Source: Atherix ibis
Lineage: Eukaryota; Arthropoda; Insecta; Diptera; Athericidae
Assembly: GCA_958298945.1 (NCBI GenBank)
Contig: OY282605.1
Coordinates: 28,932,811 to 28,996,810, forward strand
Reading direction: 5' to 3'
DNA length: 64,000 nucleotides
Shown here in pieces: positions 1-13,080 of this stretch. The notes under the pieces were generated by a model. It worked only from the letters and a program-made list of their open reading frames with translations, did no database searches and had not been told where the DNA came from. The first letter of the stretch is position 1, and every line of letters starts with the position of its first letter. Both the position numbers and the translations under genes were made by a program.

Positions 1-1689
1 TAAATATTTTTTATTTTTATATTGTAAGAAAATTTTTTTTTTTTTTTAAATAAAGTCTCAATAATTTTATGGGTATTTATAATAAAAAAAAATGAGAAAT
101 TAAAAAAAAAATTACTATTTGTGAATTTTAAAAAATTGTTATTCTTTTTTGTTAAATAAATGAAAACTGTTTGAGTTTAATTTTTTTAAAGACATGCACG
201 GATTATTTTATTTTAATTAAAAAATTGACTACAAAACCAGCCTGGCGAGGGGGGGCAGGGGTAGGAGGTTAGGTGCAATAAGAAAAAATATAGAAAATTC
301 ATAGAAGGACATAGATTTGTATGTGAAATATGAAATTTAAAAAAAATGCACTTCTTTTTACTTAATTTTTCAAAATTATTTATAATTTTATAATTTTAAA
401 CTACAGAAATTTTTGTAATCTTTTTTTTTAGTTAGTACTATTTAGTACAAAAATAAGGATATGGCTTCTGGAAAAACCGAAAAAAAACCCAAAGAGTACT
501 TTTTTGCTCCAATTAATTACTCCGAAAACAATAAATTCAATTTTTACCCTTCCTGATACCAGAACAGAAAAATTAGGATTTTTGTTTTCCCAACATTTTT
601 TTTCGAATGACTCATAAGAATTTCTATTCAAACAGGAGTGAATCCATTTACGAAAATTACTTCTGACTCATTGGAAAAGTGGGAAAATGTTTATGGAATT
701 AAATTTTCTATACGTTCAAGGAAGTTGTTCAAAAATATTGAGGGGAGAGAATTTGCTATTGTAATATTATAGATAAAATTATATGTGTTTTAGAAGAAAA
801 ATAATAAAAAATGTGTGAACCAAAAAAAAAAACTAAAAACACAAAAAATAAAAATAAAAAATTATAAATAAAAAAATCAAAAAGAATTGTAAGAAAATTT
901 TGGAATAATTGAATAAAAATATTGTAGAAAATATAACGAAGAAAATTTAAAATAATTTTGCTGAAAAAATCGGATAAAATCGAAGAAAACTTATAAGAAA
1001 ATAAATTGAAGAAAAAAAAATGAAGGAAAAAAATGGTTAGAGAGAAAAAAAAACCAAACAAAAAAAATTTTAATAATGTTGGGGGGATTGGAGGTAAATT
1101 GGAAAAGAACTTTTGTGCGAAAATTTAAATAAGAAACTTTTGTGTAAAAATGAAGAAAATTTCAGAAAATTTTAGAATAAAAAAAACCAAAAAACAATAT
1201 TAAAATATAAGAAAACTTTCAATAAAATCAAAAAATGTCGGAAAAAAGCAAAGGAAACAATTGTAAAAAAAAAATGTCGAGGAAAAACATAAGAAAAATA
1301 GTAGAAAAAAATTGAAAATAAAATTGAAGAAAAAAATTCAGAAAAAGTACTGCTCTGGAAGAATTGGAGAGAAAAAATTGTGGACAATTAAAAACGATGC
1401 AGAGGAAAATCTCATAAAATATTAGAAAAAGACTAAAAAAATATGAAAATTTAAAAAATTCAAGAAAAGTTTAAAAAAATGTTGAAAAAAAATAACAAAA
1501 AATTATGTTGGAAATAAAATTGAAGTAAAAAAGGTCCCATCATATTCTGAAAGGAATGTTTAAATGGAAATAGAACAAAATGTTGGGGAAGAGTTAAGAA
1601 AAATTCGAATAAAAGTTGAAATTAAAAATTGTGGAAAGTTTTTAGGAAAATTCCAAAAAAATTTAAGGCAAAATTGGAACAATATTTGG
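1..1689. other. AT-rich, A-rich on the plus strand; no gene seen
   Basis: Long A runs on the plus strand give spurious F/L/I-rich minus frames. A short G-rich interruption occurs at about 248-270. I see no splice-supported exon, RNA gene or transposon. Confidence 0.6.
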
Positions 1690-2600
1690 GGGGGAAAAAA
1701 TGTTGGGTAATAAATTCAGAATAAAATTAGTGCAAAAAAATAAGGGAAACTTTTTAGGAAAAATTAACAAAAAAAATAATTTTAAGAATTTTTAATTCCT
1801 GTTTAGAAAAAGTACAGAAAAAAATTAGAAAAAGTACAGAAAAAATATTTAATCAAAAATAAAATTGAACTAAAAATATTTGAGAAAGAATTATTAAGAA
1901 AATTGAAGGAAAAACTTAAGAAAATAATAAGAAACCAATTTTATAGAGGATAAAAAATTCAGAATAAAATTAGTGGAAACTTTTAAGTAAAAATTAAAAA
2001 AAAATTAGAATTTTTTCATTTCCAATTAGAAAAAGTACAGGAAAAATATCCTTTTTTGGAAATTTAACCAAAAATAAAATTGAACTGAAAAAAATTTGAC
2101 AAAAAATTACTAAGAAAACCTAAAGGAAAATTTAAGAATAAAATTTTGGTAAAGAATTGGACAAAAATTTACGTAAAAAAACTCATTGAAACCCCCTCAC
2201 TCCTTCCCAGAAAAAAACAACCATCAAGAAAATCCCCCTAAAATATTAACAAAATTCAACAAAAAAAAAAATTAAAAATCATATTAACGTAAAAATATTT
2301 GAAGAATTATTATGAAAATTTAACGGAAAACTTAAGAAAAAAAATTTTGAGGGTAAAATTCAGAATAAAATTAGTACAAAAAAAATAGTGGAAACTTTTA
2401 AGAAAAAATTAGCAAAAAAAACAACTTTGAATAAAAATTAAAGAAAACTTGCAAAAAAATTAGAATTTTTTATTGTTAATTAGAAAAAGTACAGAAAAAA
2501 TATCCTTTTTTTTGGAAAGTTAACCAAAACGAAAATTGAACTGACAAAAATTTTGCGAAAAATTATTCAGAAAAACTGAAGAAAACATTAAAAATAAAAT
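1690..2600. repeat. Degenerate AT-rich repeat, about three copies
   Basis: Two phrases recur in the same order: 'cagaataaaattagt' (about 1720, 1960, 2360) and 'gaaaaagtacag' followed by 'aaaattgaac' (about 1805-1865, 2031-2080, 2485-2540). The copies are spaced unevenly (about 230 and 430 bp) and have diverged. This is local tandem duplication of AT-rich intronic DNA. Confidence 0.6.
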
Positions 2601-5230
2601 TTAAAAAAAAAAATTCCAAAAGAACCGAAAAAAATTCATTAATAAAAATAAGAAAAAATACTACAAAAAAAAAAACGAGAAAAAATGTAAATTTGCCCCA
2701 CTCTACATATACACCCCCCGCCCCGCACCCTTTCTGAAACTTTTAAACATTGCGACACACTTTTTATTAGAAATTCAATCGTTAGCGCGACTCCCTTTAT
2801 CAACCCCTAGCACATTGTTAAAATATCTTGATTAGAGTATAAACACCAACAATCTCCCCCCCCCTTCCCCTTTCCCATCATCATACTTCCTAATAAATAG
2901 GAATATAGAATAAATTTTTACTTATTTTTCCCATAATTTTATAAAATAAATAAAACCGAAAATTTAACCCGCAAAACCGAAATGCTCAAAAAAAAAACCA
3001 CCAAAAGAAAAATTATCAAAATGAGATTTAAAAGAAAATTTCCCCCAAAACCAACTATGCTCTGCCCTGCCCACCCCACACACAATCCCCACAACCATTC
3101 GGTATATGCCATAAATAAGCTTTCCTCAAAATAGCATGAAAATAGAGTGGAAATTTTCAGAATTAGTCCTTGCCAAGGACGTTCAACTCAGATGAACTTT
3201 TCCATTGAACACGGAGAAATTTCAACCCCAACACAAATTATTACGCAGTTTCTGAGATTACAAAAAAAAAAAATGAATTTTCTCTTATTTCGTTCTTGGT
3301 CTGTTGTGATAATATTATTTTTGGTTAATTTTTTTTTTGTTCTTATTTTTATTTTTATTACACAACGAAAAATTTGTTACTAATACGAATACGGCTTGTT
3401 CGAGGAAAAAGGAGCTTCTTTCTGTACTATCACCACCCAAAAAGTGATGCTGATCAGGACATGACATTTTGAGGATAAAATCAAAAATGATAGGCGCAGG
3501 CAGAGATGTCAAGTCAGAACCAAGACCAGGACTCGTACCAGAGCAGATGGAATGAATCGAAGACGAACCGGACCGACCACCCTTTGTGATCGATCAGAAA
3601 GGAAAGAAAAAATTATCCTTCAAAAATATGAAAAACGCACGAAATTATTTATTTTTTATTTAAATTCGAATTTTAGATTTTTTCACAACATGCACACCTA
3701 ACTCGATACTTTCCACCTTTGACACCCGCCCGTCCGCTTATATAACACGCGGAAAAAGTTCTATTTTTGTCATTTGGCTTATGTGTGAATATATGTACAG
3801 AAAGAAAAGGGAAGAATGTGGGGTAAGTAGTGCAGAATGTAATTTTTCGAACTGAACCACCTTGCACAATGACCAACCCTCTTTCTATTTCGAACAATTG
3901 CCGTATCATCATCCGCCTACGCAAATCCGAACTATTAACGAAAACTCCTTCTTCGTATCCGGTTGAGCGTATTTCTTTAAGAAACTTACAAACTCATTTA
4001 GTGGTGGTTGGTGTGAAACGCATTCCCATCCTTCCCCATCCAGAAAAAAAATACATTAACCAACCGAATCCTCCCCAACCCTGTCCAACGAAAAAAAAAC
4101 GCCACTGAAATAAGACAACAACAAATTAACACCTTTTGGATAGACCGAAGAGGAGTACAAAGAGTCGAATTTGAAATTAGGTAAAGTTGATGATTGGTTA
4201 AGGAACGAGAGAGAAAAAACCGCTGCGATAGGAAAATAGCTACAAAAAATGGGCCAGTTTGGATTCAGCGAAAGTGGAATGAGTAGACGTGCGTTAGATT
4301 CAGATTTTCCGGCAAACTGAGCGATGTGGAATGCGAGCGGTATAGTTAAACAGTGCCAGAGAAAAATGTACGTGAATGGCTTTAGGAGAAAGCAGAAGAA
4401 AAACTGAAGTGTGAAGAGGACGCAGAAAAGAGAATACGAAAAGAGGCGGAGAGAGAAGAATGTGAACGAAAGTAAACTGGAACGATGACGGTGGCAGTGA
4501 TGGTGTCGCATTTGTTGGTAATTGAGAGCGGCGGCGAGGGAAGACGGCAACAACCGATTTCCACTTGGCCCAGATAAGTTGAAGGTCGTCGCTAGACAAG
4601 TTCATTCAACTTTTTCGCCGTTTTCGTCTAATTGAGAACTTGTTCTATTCGAGAATTTCGAGTATAAGGTTTTGAGCATTTGGTGTGTATGTGTGCTGTT
4701 GTGTTTCTCTGCTTTTTGGGGAGGCGCTAAGAAAAACTTTTGCTCTTCTTCTCATCACTCGCCAAATCATCTCATAACGATACACGTTCGCACACATGCA
4801 AGGTTTTTCTTGTCGGTTTCCTTTTGCACGATTATACCGGGCGACGGTAAGCAGAGGGTCATCCCCAAAAATGATTAAATTTACGAGTACGCACCAGTCG
4901 TACGTGTATCCGTATCCGTATGAGTGAACGCTGAGTTTCTTATCAGTAACGGCTGAGTGTACGAGAACACCTTATCCTGCACCAACACACATTGACTTGC
5001 CCATGGAATTGCGTTGCAGATTCTTCCATTTTTTCCCAAAAAACACTCATACACATAACCTCTCTGCAAACAGATTTTCTTTGCATACTATTTACCCGCT
5101 CAAATAACTGAAGAATTTTCCACAAGTTTTCTTCGTTTGCCGTGACCTTTTCAATACTGCCCTGATTATGAATTTTACGCATACACACACGCAAATCGAA
5201 TCAGATTTCGTAGAAAGAAAAAAAATTCAA
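2601..5230. other. Mostly unique intronic DNA of more balanced composition; no gene seen
   Basis: Short C-rich runs occur at about 2850-2870. Overlapping frames on both strands at 4056-4605 and 4672-5194 look like mutual shadows with no recognisable domain. The 165-residue minus frame at 4056-4553 has no similarity I recognise and is not called. Confidence 0.5.
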
Positions 5231-5559
5231 ATAACCACAAAAAAAATACGATCCTGTTTATTCCTTAAATGAATAGAGAAACGTGTATGCGTGTATTTGT
5301 AGGTTCGTTGTTGTTTAAATTTGTATTTGTTTCGGTAATATTCTTTCGATAGTATTTAATTTTTCTCGTTAAGAATTTTTTCAGAATTTATTTTTAGCAT
5401 TTTGTTTGGGCTTTTAAAATTTTTTTTTTAATTTTTTATAATATTACAATTTTTTTATTTGTTTTATGCTTAAAAATGTCTCAACAATTGTCAGTTTTAT
5501 TTTTATTGAATTTTTTTAAATTTTTTTTAGGCAAAAAAAAACTAAAACTTTTTTTTTTT

Positions 5560-6520
5560 GTAAACTAATTCTCCTTTTTTCTTTAAAAATCAATTGTTTT
5601 TTTTTCATACTTAAAAAATTGAAACTTAAAAAAAACAGAAATTTGCAGGATTTTCTCTTAAAAATAATTATTTTGTGAAATTAAAAAGAAAAAAAAAACA
5701 AAAGAAAATGTTAAAAAAAAACAAAATTTTCCACTTAATTTTTTATTTAAAAAGGAATAACCAAGAAAAAATACTCACACACTTGAGATTATTTTTTTTA
5801 ATGAAAATTTTTTTATACTTAAAAAATTTTAACTTGAAAAAAACAAGAATTTGCAGGATTTTCTTTTTAAAAATTATTATTTTTACAAAAAAAAGTGCTC
5901 AAAAAGTGGAATTTTTTATTTTTTTATTATTTAAAAAACAATTCTCCACTTAATTTTTTATTTAAAGTAAAAAAAAAAGAATGACAGACAAAAAAAATAC
6001 TCACGATTTTAAGTTTTTTTTAATGGAAATTTTTTTAAACTTAGAAAATTCAACCTTGAATTTTCCCTTATAAATAATTATTTTTACAAAAAAAAAGTCC
6101 TAAAAAAGTGGTATTTTTTATATTTTTATTATTTATAAAGCAGGAATTTGCTGGTATTTCTCCTAAAAATTAATATTTTTACAAAAAAAAACCTTAAAAA
6201 GTATAATTTTTTTTATTATTTAAAAAAAAAACAAAATATTTCACTTAATTTTTTATTTAAAGTAAAAAAAAAATAACATAGGAAAAATACTCACACTTTT
6301 AAGGAAAAAACACAAGCAAACGCTTCGCTTTGAATTTTTTGAAATTTTTTTTTTAAGTATAAAAAAACTTGAAACTTTTCTTTTTTTTGATAAACTAATT
6401 CAGCTTTTTCTTTTAAAAAAATTCAAAGTTAAAGAAAAAACACGAATTTGCAGGTATTTGTCCTAAAAATAATTATTTTTGCAAAAAAAACCCTCACACT
6501 TTCTTGAGATTATTTTTTTT
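5560..6520. repeat. Degenerate tandem repeat, units about 200-310 bp, AT-rich
   Basis: The order 'ttgcagg-atttt-ct-taaaaat-attattt', then 'cacttaattttttattta', then 'actcac' recurs: 'gcagg' blocks near 5645, 5850 and 6453, and 'actcac' near 5770, 5998, 6288 and 6490. Unit boundaries are blurred. The predicted Lys/Phe-rich 92-residue frame inside it (5675-5953) is a by-product of the base composition. Confidence 0.6.
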
Positions 6521-8035
6521 TCAAATGCAAATTTTTTTCCAAAAATGTTTTCGCAAAATTTCTTAAAATAGCCTTTTTTTTTTTTATCTACAAAACATCA
6601 TCATAAACTCAATAATTATTCGTAAAAAAATTTCAGTTTTTCTTGAAAATTTTTTTGTTTGTTGATTAATTTATTTTTTCTTTTCTATTATCGAAAAAGT
6701 TATCATTGCCAAAAATTAATTGATTAAATTGAGGAGGGCGAAGGAGAGAAATCGTTCTACTGACAGTGAACTTTGTTAATGTTTCGCTCAAAATTCACTC
6801 TCGAAAATGGTAGAAAATCGAGTCGGTGAAAATGAGAATAAAATTTTATCAATAATAATAACAGAAGAAAGGGAAAAGAATAGGGTGTGTATGTGCGTGA
6901 ATGTGAGGGAGAGAGAATGAGAGTAGGTGCGAAATTCTCATTTAATAATTTTCAGAGGATTTTGACCCAAAGCCGACCGAGTGTGATGTGCTGCGATGGT
7001 GTGCCTTTTTATGCAGAACAGAGCATCTTGTGTGTTTGCGAGTGAGTGAGTTAGAAAAGAAAATCTAAATTATAGAAAACTGGTGAGGGAGAGAGAGAGA
7101 GAGAGAAGACAGCACAACTCAAGCGAGTGAAATTTATCGCAAGGATTTTTTTTCTTTTTATCAAAATATCGTCACGGAAAAATACCAACCAAAAAAAATG
7201 TTCTAAATTGTTATACCACATCCCCCCTTCCCATCAAAAGCACTGAACATTTGCAATAATATTGCTGACCGCTGTTCAACGAATAGAAAAATTTCAAAAA
7301 ATAAAAACCCAATATTTGCATACCTTCCCTGAGAGAAAAAAAAGGACAAAACATCTTTGTTTACCCTTCGTCCCTAAGAAAGTACATTTTTATTCATCGT
7401 CACAACACACACACGCACGCCAATCATCATAAATAATTTCGAGTTTGTTTAAATTTTTATTCAAATTTCTTGATGCTATTTTTGATTATTGTACGAGACG
7501 AGGGACGACGGCAGAGCAAATCGAAGCGCGGTAAGGGGGATTGGCTTGCAGAGTTTGTTATTCTTTACCATAAAAAGCAGAACTTTTATCTGCTCTGGTT
7601 TTTTTCTTTCTCCTTTCTTCTTCGCTTAGTCAAATTTGCAAAATTTTCTCTAGTTTTCGGTTTTCTTCGTTGTGTCTCTCTCTCTTTCTCTCTTTTTCAA
7701 CCCTGGCTGTGTGTCTATCTTTATTACACGATTTATTTTGGTACAAGCTGCGAAAGCGTAAAGCTTTTATCGCCTAATCGAAGCTTTTTCAGGTGGTAGT
7801 TTTGATGGTGCTGGTGTTGGTGGGAAATGTTTTTAACCTCGGTCAAGGCCAAATGTGACGACGATTCTGCTGTTATTGAATCTTCTTCTTATGATTATAT
7901 ATAGTGAAGGGGATGGGTAGCTGTAAGCAAAGCGTTTGCTTGTGTTTCTGTTTGTTTTATTTTGCCATTTTTTCATCCAATTTTTGTTGATTTGCTTAGA
8001 AATTTTTATGAATTTTGCTAAAAATTTCATTTTTT
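6521..8035. other. Unique intronic DNA with a GA run; no gene seen
   Basis: A GA dinucleotide run lies at about 7086-7107, and pyrimidine-rich CT blocks occur at 7675-7700. Reading frames here (for example 7470-7799) have no recognisable domain. Confidence 0.5.
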
Positions 8036-8039
8036 TTTT

Positions 8040-8490
8040 AGTTTTTGAAATATTTTCAATTTTTGTTTTATTTTTAAATTAATTTTGCTAAGATTTTTAA
8101 TTGATTTTTTCTGAAGTTCTGAATTGATTTTTCCGGAAATTTTGATGGATTTTTCGGAGATTTATATTTTTTAAAATATTATTTAACAAAAAAATTCGAA
8201 ATTTTAATAATTTTTCTCAATTTTCTTTTTCATCTAAAATTTTTTTTGCTAAGATTTTAATTGATTTTTCCTGAAATTTTGATGGATTTTTCTGTGATTT
8301 TAATTTTTTAAATATTATTTGACAAAAAATTCTAATTTTTCTCAATTTTCTTGTTCTTTTAATTTTTTTTTGCTAAGATTTTGGATTGATTTTTCCTGAA
8401 ATTTAAATTTTTTTATTTTCTTTTTTTTGTAAATTTTCTAAAAACTTCATTTTTCTTAGATTTTGATTCTAATTTCTGATGGATTTTTCT
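8040..8490. repeat. Degenerate tandem repeat, units roughly 130-160 bp
   Basis: 'tttgctaagattt' recurs near 8085, 8249 and 8371, each followed by 'ttgatttttcctgaa'-like sequence and, in most, 'gatggatttttc' (8142, 8280, 8477). Units are T-rich on the plus strand and imperfect. Confidence 0.6.
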
Positions 8491-8739
8491 GAGATTTTAA
8501 TTTTTGTTTTCTAATTTTTGTACTTTTTTTATGAATTATCAAAAAATTTTATTAATTTTCTTTAAATTTTTTATTAGTTATTCAAAAGTACTTAAAAAAA
8601 GTTATTTTATTTTGGTAAATATAAAAAAAAAACTTTTCTTATTTAATTTCGGTTTTTTGTCTTCTAAAAATTTACAAAATTTTTATTAAATTTTTAATTT
8701 TTCAGTACTTTTTAAATATTGTCATTATGTAATATTAAT

Positions 8740-9315
8740 AAAATAAATGTTAAATGCCTGCCACAAGACTTCTTTGTGGATTCACAATCTTTTTGATATA
8801 ATTTTTGTTGATTTGTTTATGCATTTTGAGGTTGTAAATAGGCTATTATTTAACGGATGTGCGTTATAAAATGCTCTTAACTTTAAGAATTATCTGAGTG
8901 ATCAAAAGAAAAATGCCAACGATATAACGAATTATAAGTTTTAGCAATTTTCAATGCAATAAAACGTAAAATTTGTCATGTTGTCTGACTTATCGTCATT
9001 TTTTAAAAAAACCATATAGTCTAGATTAAAATATTCAAGTTTAGATCAACAAAAAGTCGTCCAAATCGTTCAGAATTGATAGTAACCTTTTTTTATTTTT
9101 CATCTTCACATGAAAATTCACACCAAACAGTCACTTTTTTATCGCAAAATACAATGGCTTCTTCACAGTAACTTGTGCAATTTCAGAACCCCACATATAC
9201 GGTAATTTTGCTTGTTGACGTATTCAACAAGTGTGAAATGAGGCTTCATTTACTAACGCAAGTTTATTGGAAAAATCAGCATCTAATAAAGCCTGTTGGT
9301 TGTTCTAGCATAATT
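8740..9315 (-). pseudogene. Remnant of Tc1/mariner-superfamily transposase (DUF4817-associated type)
   Basis: Read on the minus strand, the stretch from about 9290 down to 9080 translates in shifting frames to a chain of motifs: LVNEASFHTC, then a region restoring to YVNKQN-like sequence, MWGSE, KKPLY, and KVTVWCEF. These follow the order seen in the catalytic core of a widespread insect transposase group whose members carry a DUF4817 helix-turn-helix domain; the first Glu-Ala would follow the first catalytic Asp (here Asn, so lost). Further down 'SERFGRLF' and a degraded 'WF' segment continue the pattern to about 9010, after which only weak traces remain. Several stops and frameshifts make it dead. 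No terminal repeats were found. A related copy lies at 53932-54616 and a third 5' end at 63697. The family call rests on motif order recalled from known members. Confidence 0.55.
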
Positions 9316-9542
9316 TTTTTTAAATAGATTTTATAATTTTTACGTCAGGTACGAGTAAAAGAATCTATTATGGCAAATTTTAGTCTAAACAAATACCACC
9401 GTGGATGACATACAAATTTAACAGCTGACAAATGGCAGAGCTGTACTTTCCGAAAAACAGAATGGATAATCCGATATAAATGATAGAATTCAAGATCTTC
9501 ACTTACTTTCTTATATAAACAATCTAATCACCCCTTCCCCTT

Positions 9543-9712
9543 TTATCACCATTTACAAGAAACAATAAACGCTAAATACTCCGTCACATCACCTATCACA
9601 GCTGGTATTCCACAAGGTCCTATCCACTGTCTCCTATTCGACAAAACATCTTCAACTGCGTTGTTGCATAGCATAGGATCGAGGATACTACCTTGTGGAA
9701 TACACTACGCCA
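9543..9712. mobile_element. Two inverted scraps of non-LTR retrotransposon reverse transcriptase
   Basis: On the plus strand, 9565-9640 reads NAKYSVTSPITAGIPQGPI. On the minus strand, 9655-9702 reads IPQGSILDPMLCNN. Both match the conserved AGVPQGSVLSP-like block of LINE reverse transcriptases (Jockey-type elements use it). The two copies face each other: a 14-bp perfect inverted repeat (9605-9618 against 9690-9703) extends with two mismatches to 21 bp. No longer RT frame survives. A chance resemblance is possible because each scrap is short. Confidence 0.45.
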
Positions 9713-9828
9713 TATTTTTCTTAATTGCAATATTTTTTTTTTATTTTTTTTTGGATAAGAATTTTTTAATTTTTATATGTAAAAAAAAAACCTATTTGAA
9801 AATTTTTGTTTTTAAACGTTTTAATATA

Positions 9829-10669
9829 CGAGGTCTGTTCAAAAAGTTTCGTAAATTTTGTGTTTTTTTTTTCAAAAATTATTATTTATTCATGAATATC
9901 TATTTTGTCCCCTTCAAAGTAATCCCCACCAGATATTATACACTTGTGCCAATGTTTTTTTCCAATCCTCGAAGCACTTCAAAAAACCATTTTTTTTTTG
10001 TGATCTTGTTCAGCTCCTCCTTCGATGCCGTCTTTATCTCCTCACAATCGTAGCGTAGCGTTGTCCTTTCATGGAGCTTTTCAGTGTTTCGGAAACAAGA
10101 AAAAGTCACAGGGGGACAGATCTGGGGAATATGGAGGCTGAGGCATTATTAGTGTGTTGGCTTTGGCCAAAAATGATAAAAGCCAATTTTTGTTCTTCCG
10201 CAAATCCGGGCGTTTTTGTCGGATTGCTTCGAGCAACTTGCGCATAACTTGCAGGTAATATTCCCTATTGACCGTTCTACCCTGTGGCATAAACTCATGA
10301 TGCACCACGCTTCCTGCAATCGAAGACATTCGACCGAGATTGGCGCTTTTTTCGGTTTTAAGCCTATGATTCGTCACCAGTTATGATCCTCTGGAGCAAA
10401 TTTGGATCGTCGCGGACAGAGTCCCAACAGCTCCTTAGCAATTTTAATGCGATGCTGTTTTTGGTCGAAATAGAGCAAAAATCGAAGACGAGCCAAAACA
10501 CGTGCAAGTAAAGTAGCTGTCAAAAATTAACTGAACATTCAAAATGGCCGAACTTGTCGGCAATAAGTGAGAGACATGAGTACCAATATAACGCCACAAA
10601 AAAATCTAAAATCGAATATACGTAACTCGCGGAAATTCAAAATTCGCGATACTTTTTGAACATACCTCG
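9829..10669 (-). mobile_element. Internally deleted mariner-family element (841 bp)
   Basis: Both ends share an inverted repeat: the left starts CGAGGTCTGTTCAAAAAGT and the right, reverse-complemented, starts CGAGGTATGTTCAAAAAGT, continuing with few mismatches through TTTTG. The left flank is TA (9827-9828); the right flank is TT, so the usual TA duplication is preserved on one side only. At 841 bp it is well short of the roughly 1.3 kb usual for mariner, consistent with loss of the transposase helix-turn-helix region and part of the catalytic core. It lies in the same orientation as E75. Confidence 0.85.
9886..10460 (-). pseudogene. Mariner transposase remnant, deleted and frameshifted
   Basis: Recognisable segments in order on the minus strand are HRIKIAKELL, DDPNLLQRIITGDES (first catalytic Asp), VVHHEFMPQGRTVN, EYYLQVMRKLLEAIRQKRPDL, a join NWLL-SFLAK, NTLIMPQPPYSPDL and CDFFLF (third catalytic Asp). 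After frameshifts, a C-terminus restores to KCFEDW, then GDYFEGDKIDIHE and a stop at 9886-9888. The segment that should hold the second catalytic Asp (HDNAPAHTS-like) is deleted between NWLL and FLAK, and the amino-terminal DNA-binding domain is missing. This type resembles the transposase domain fused in SETMAR-like proteins. It cannot be active; it could only be mobilised in trans through its end repeats. Confidence 0.85.
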
Positions 10670-11440
10670 TTTTTTTTTAACATTTTTTTTATTTTCAAAA
10701 AAAATTTTTTTGAAACGCTGTTAAAAATAAAGATGCAAAAGAAAAAAGAGGGCAATTTTCAAAAAAATACTTAAAAACCAAAACACAAAAAAAACAGCAA
10801 TGTACAAAAATTCCATCTGTTTTTTTTTTAAATATTAATAAATAAAATAAATAAAAAATAAACTAGACCATCCTACACAACCCCCCCCCCCGCAAAATAT
10901 AGTAAAACTTAATTAGTAAAGGCCAAAAATAGAATTACAGAAAAGGAAAAAATTAAGGCAGAATTTCTTCGCTATTTTTATAGTGAAAGTAAAGTATTTT
11001 TATAGAAATTCCTAAAAGAACCTATTTTAATGATCAAATAGAAATTTTTAAACTTTTATTTTGAGTCTATTTTGATTAGTTTTTTTTTTCTTCTTTACTA
11101 TTTAGAAATAATTTTTGTTGATTCTATTCACAACAACAACCATCAAAATGTAATTTTAGTCTTTTGGTCCTTTGGTTATTTTTAAAAAAATATTTTTTTA
11201 AAAGTCATTTTAAAATAGAAAAAATTAAAATAACATATTTGTGAGGTCAGTGTGGGATGTTTATTGCCAAAAAAAAAAAAAACCCAAGCAAATAAATAGT
11301 AAAACTAAAAAAAAAAAACTAAAGAGCAAAATAAGCAAATATGAACGACTCCCTTGCCCCCTCTCCCAAACAGTTCTTAATAAAATTAAGAATAAAAATT
11401 ACAATATTTTTCCTGTTGTTAGGAAAACATTTTTAGTCCT
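10670..11440. other. AT-rich DNA; no gene seen
   Basis: Homopolymer A/T stretches dominate, with an 11-base C run at 10881-10891. No coding or RNA signal. Confidence 0.6.
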
Positions 11441-13080
11441 TTTGTATCGAAATAGGCACACACACACACACACACGCACGCCATGTACACCCACTCATTC
11501 ACAAGCCTCTATACAGAAAAATGTGTTCTTACATGAAAAGAAAATAAAGTGTACCGAAACTTCGGAAGCGTTGGAAGTTGGGATAAATTGGCGTGGGCCA
11601 ATATCCTTAAATATGCTGTTCGTCAAAAGCCCGGAATTTCCAGGACCATGGACCATACGAAAATACACTACGATTGATAATTGTGTGCACACTGCTCCAC
11701 TGGGTATATTGAAGAAATTGGCGGCTAGGAACGACCTTGACAACAATTGGGCAAATAGAGCAGGGCAAAGAACTCGTTGCCTTCAGGAAGCTTTGCCACG
11801 TGCTGATGGGGGATTATTCTTCGATGTACAACGCCCGCCACCGCCACTACCCACAACACAAAGATGGAGAGAGGAGACAAACTGACACACTTTTTTTTTA
11901 TGCGTACACAAATTTCCCATACACAAAAATTCCCACAAACACAAACGGACCTCTTTTACGGTTACTTGTGGAATGCGGAATCGTACGGAAAAGAAACGAC
12001 ACAATTTAAACCAGGAAGAGGGAGACTGTGTGTGTGTGTGTTCAACATACTCCAAAATTACTGCCCAGAATCGCAAAATACCAACAAAACTCATGACCCG
12101 CACTCTTCCCACGGCGTCGCTTCCATAAAACACTGAAAGTCGTCGGAAAGAAAAACCTGCCCAGTCACGCATTTCTTGTGTGCAAAATGCGTAGGGCATG
12201 TAAGAACTGATCCTCTACCACCAACCAACCAACCAACACAGCCGCACGAAAATTTCCTTTGTAAAAAGTTACAATTGCACAATAATTGGGAGCAGCACAA
12301 GGAATGAGGCCAACGAAAGAACAAGAGCGAAACAGTGTATATTCTTGACTGAAGTCTGCCCGTTCCCGCACGATGCGGATGAACCACCCCCGAAAAAGTT
12401 CATCCCACACATCGGTGACACCCTTTCGCCGAATAGCCATTCACCCACTCACCCACTCACCTAACTTACCCAATATCCACAGAGTCGAACAAAATTCAGA
12501 GGTTATTCCAAGTCAAGGCCAAATGATTCATCAAAACACCTCTCGTCGTAACAAATTTATTCATGCTAAAAGCGCGCTGGTGGCAATGAGAGTGGGAAGG
12601 GCTTAGTATCTATGCTTGTGCCTGTTCATGTGTGTGTATTTGTCTTAGCAGAGGATGGTATCGGATTCATTCCACCCACAATAATTCGGTATCTTTTCCC
12701 TCATCACGAATGCGTTTGGAAATTTATTGGCGGATTTTCTGCGTACAGTCACGTAGAACGCAATTTTGACATTATGGATTTCGCTGGGACCTATTTGAGA
12801 GCTAACAAGGGTGATAATAATATATGTTGGGGAGGACGAGGGGTGATAAAATACAAAATAGAAGAATGGAAATTCCTCCTCCTCCTTTTTACCGGATTGG
12901 TAATTGGTGTGCGTTCACAGGTTTTGGTAATTCGATGTTTTTGTTAATTTTGCGCTTAAAAATGTTGAAGGTTTTTTTCTTAATAAAAACAATAACAAAA
13001 AAAAAATTTTTTTTTCCAAAAATTCAACAAAGAAAAGGAAAAAGAATCCGTAAAAGTGCATTTTAGGGTGTTTTTTTTCG
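11441..13080. other. Balanced-composition island with many overlapping frames; no supported gene
   Basis: A CA repeat lies at 11457-11475 and a CCAACCAACC run near 12220-12238. Frames overlap on both strands throughout. The longest, 11241-11885 on plus, begins in an A-rich, Lys-coding stretch and runs through the CA repeat, which argues against a real protein. The block could be a regulatory island of the E75 intron. Confidence 0.4.

Noticed and set aside
4056..4553. 165-codon minus frame rich in Phe and Ser
   Set aside because: Two other minus frames overlap it, it has no recognisable domain and no splice context; composition explains its length.
11241..11885. 214-codon plus frame
   Set aside because: It starts in poly-Lys from an A-rich tract, passes through a CA repeat (Thr-His run), shows no domain and has opposite-strand frames of similar quality.
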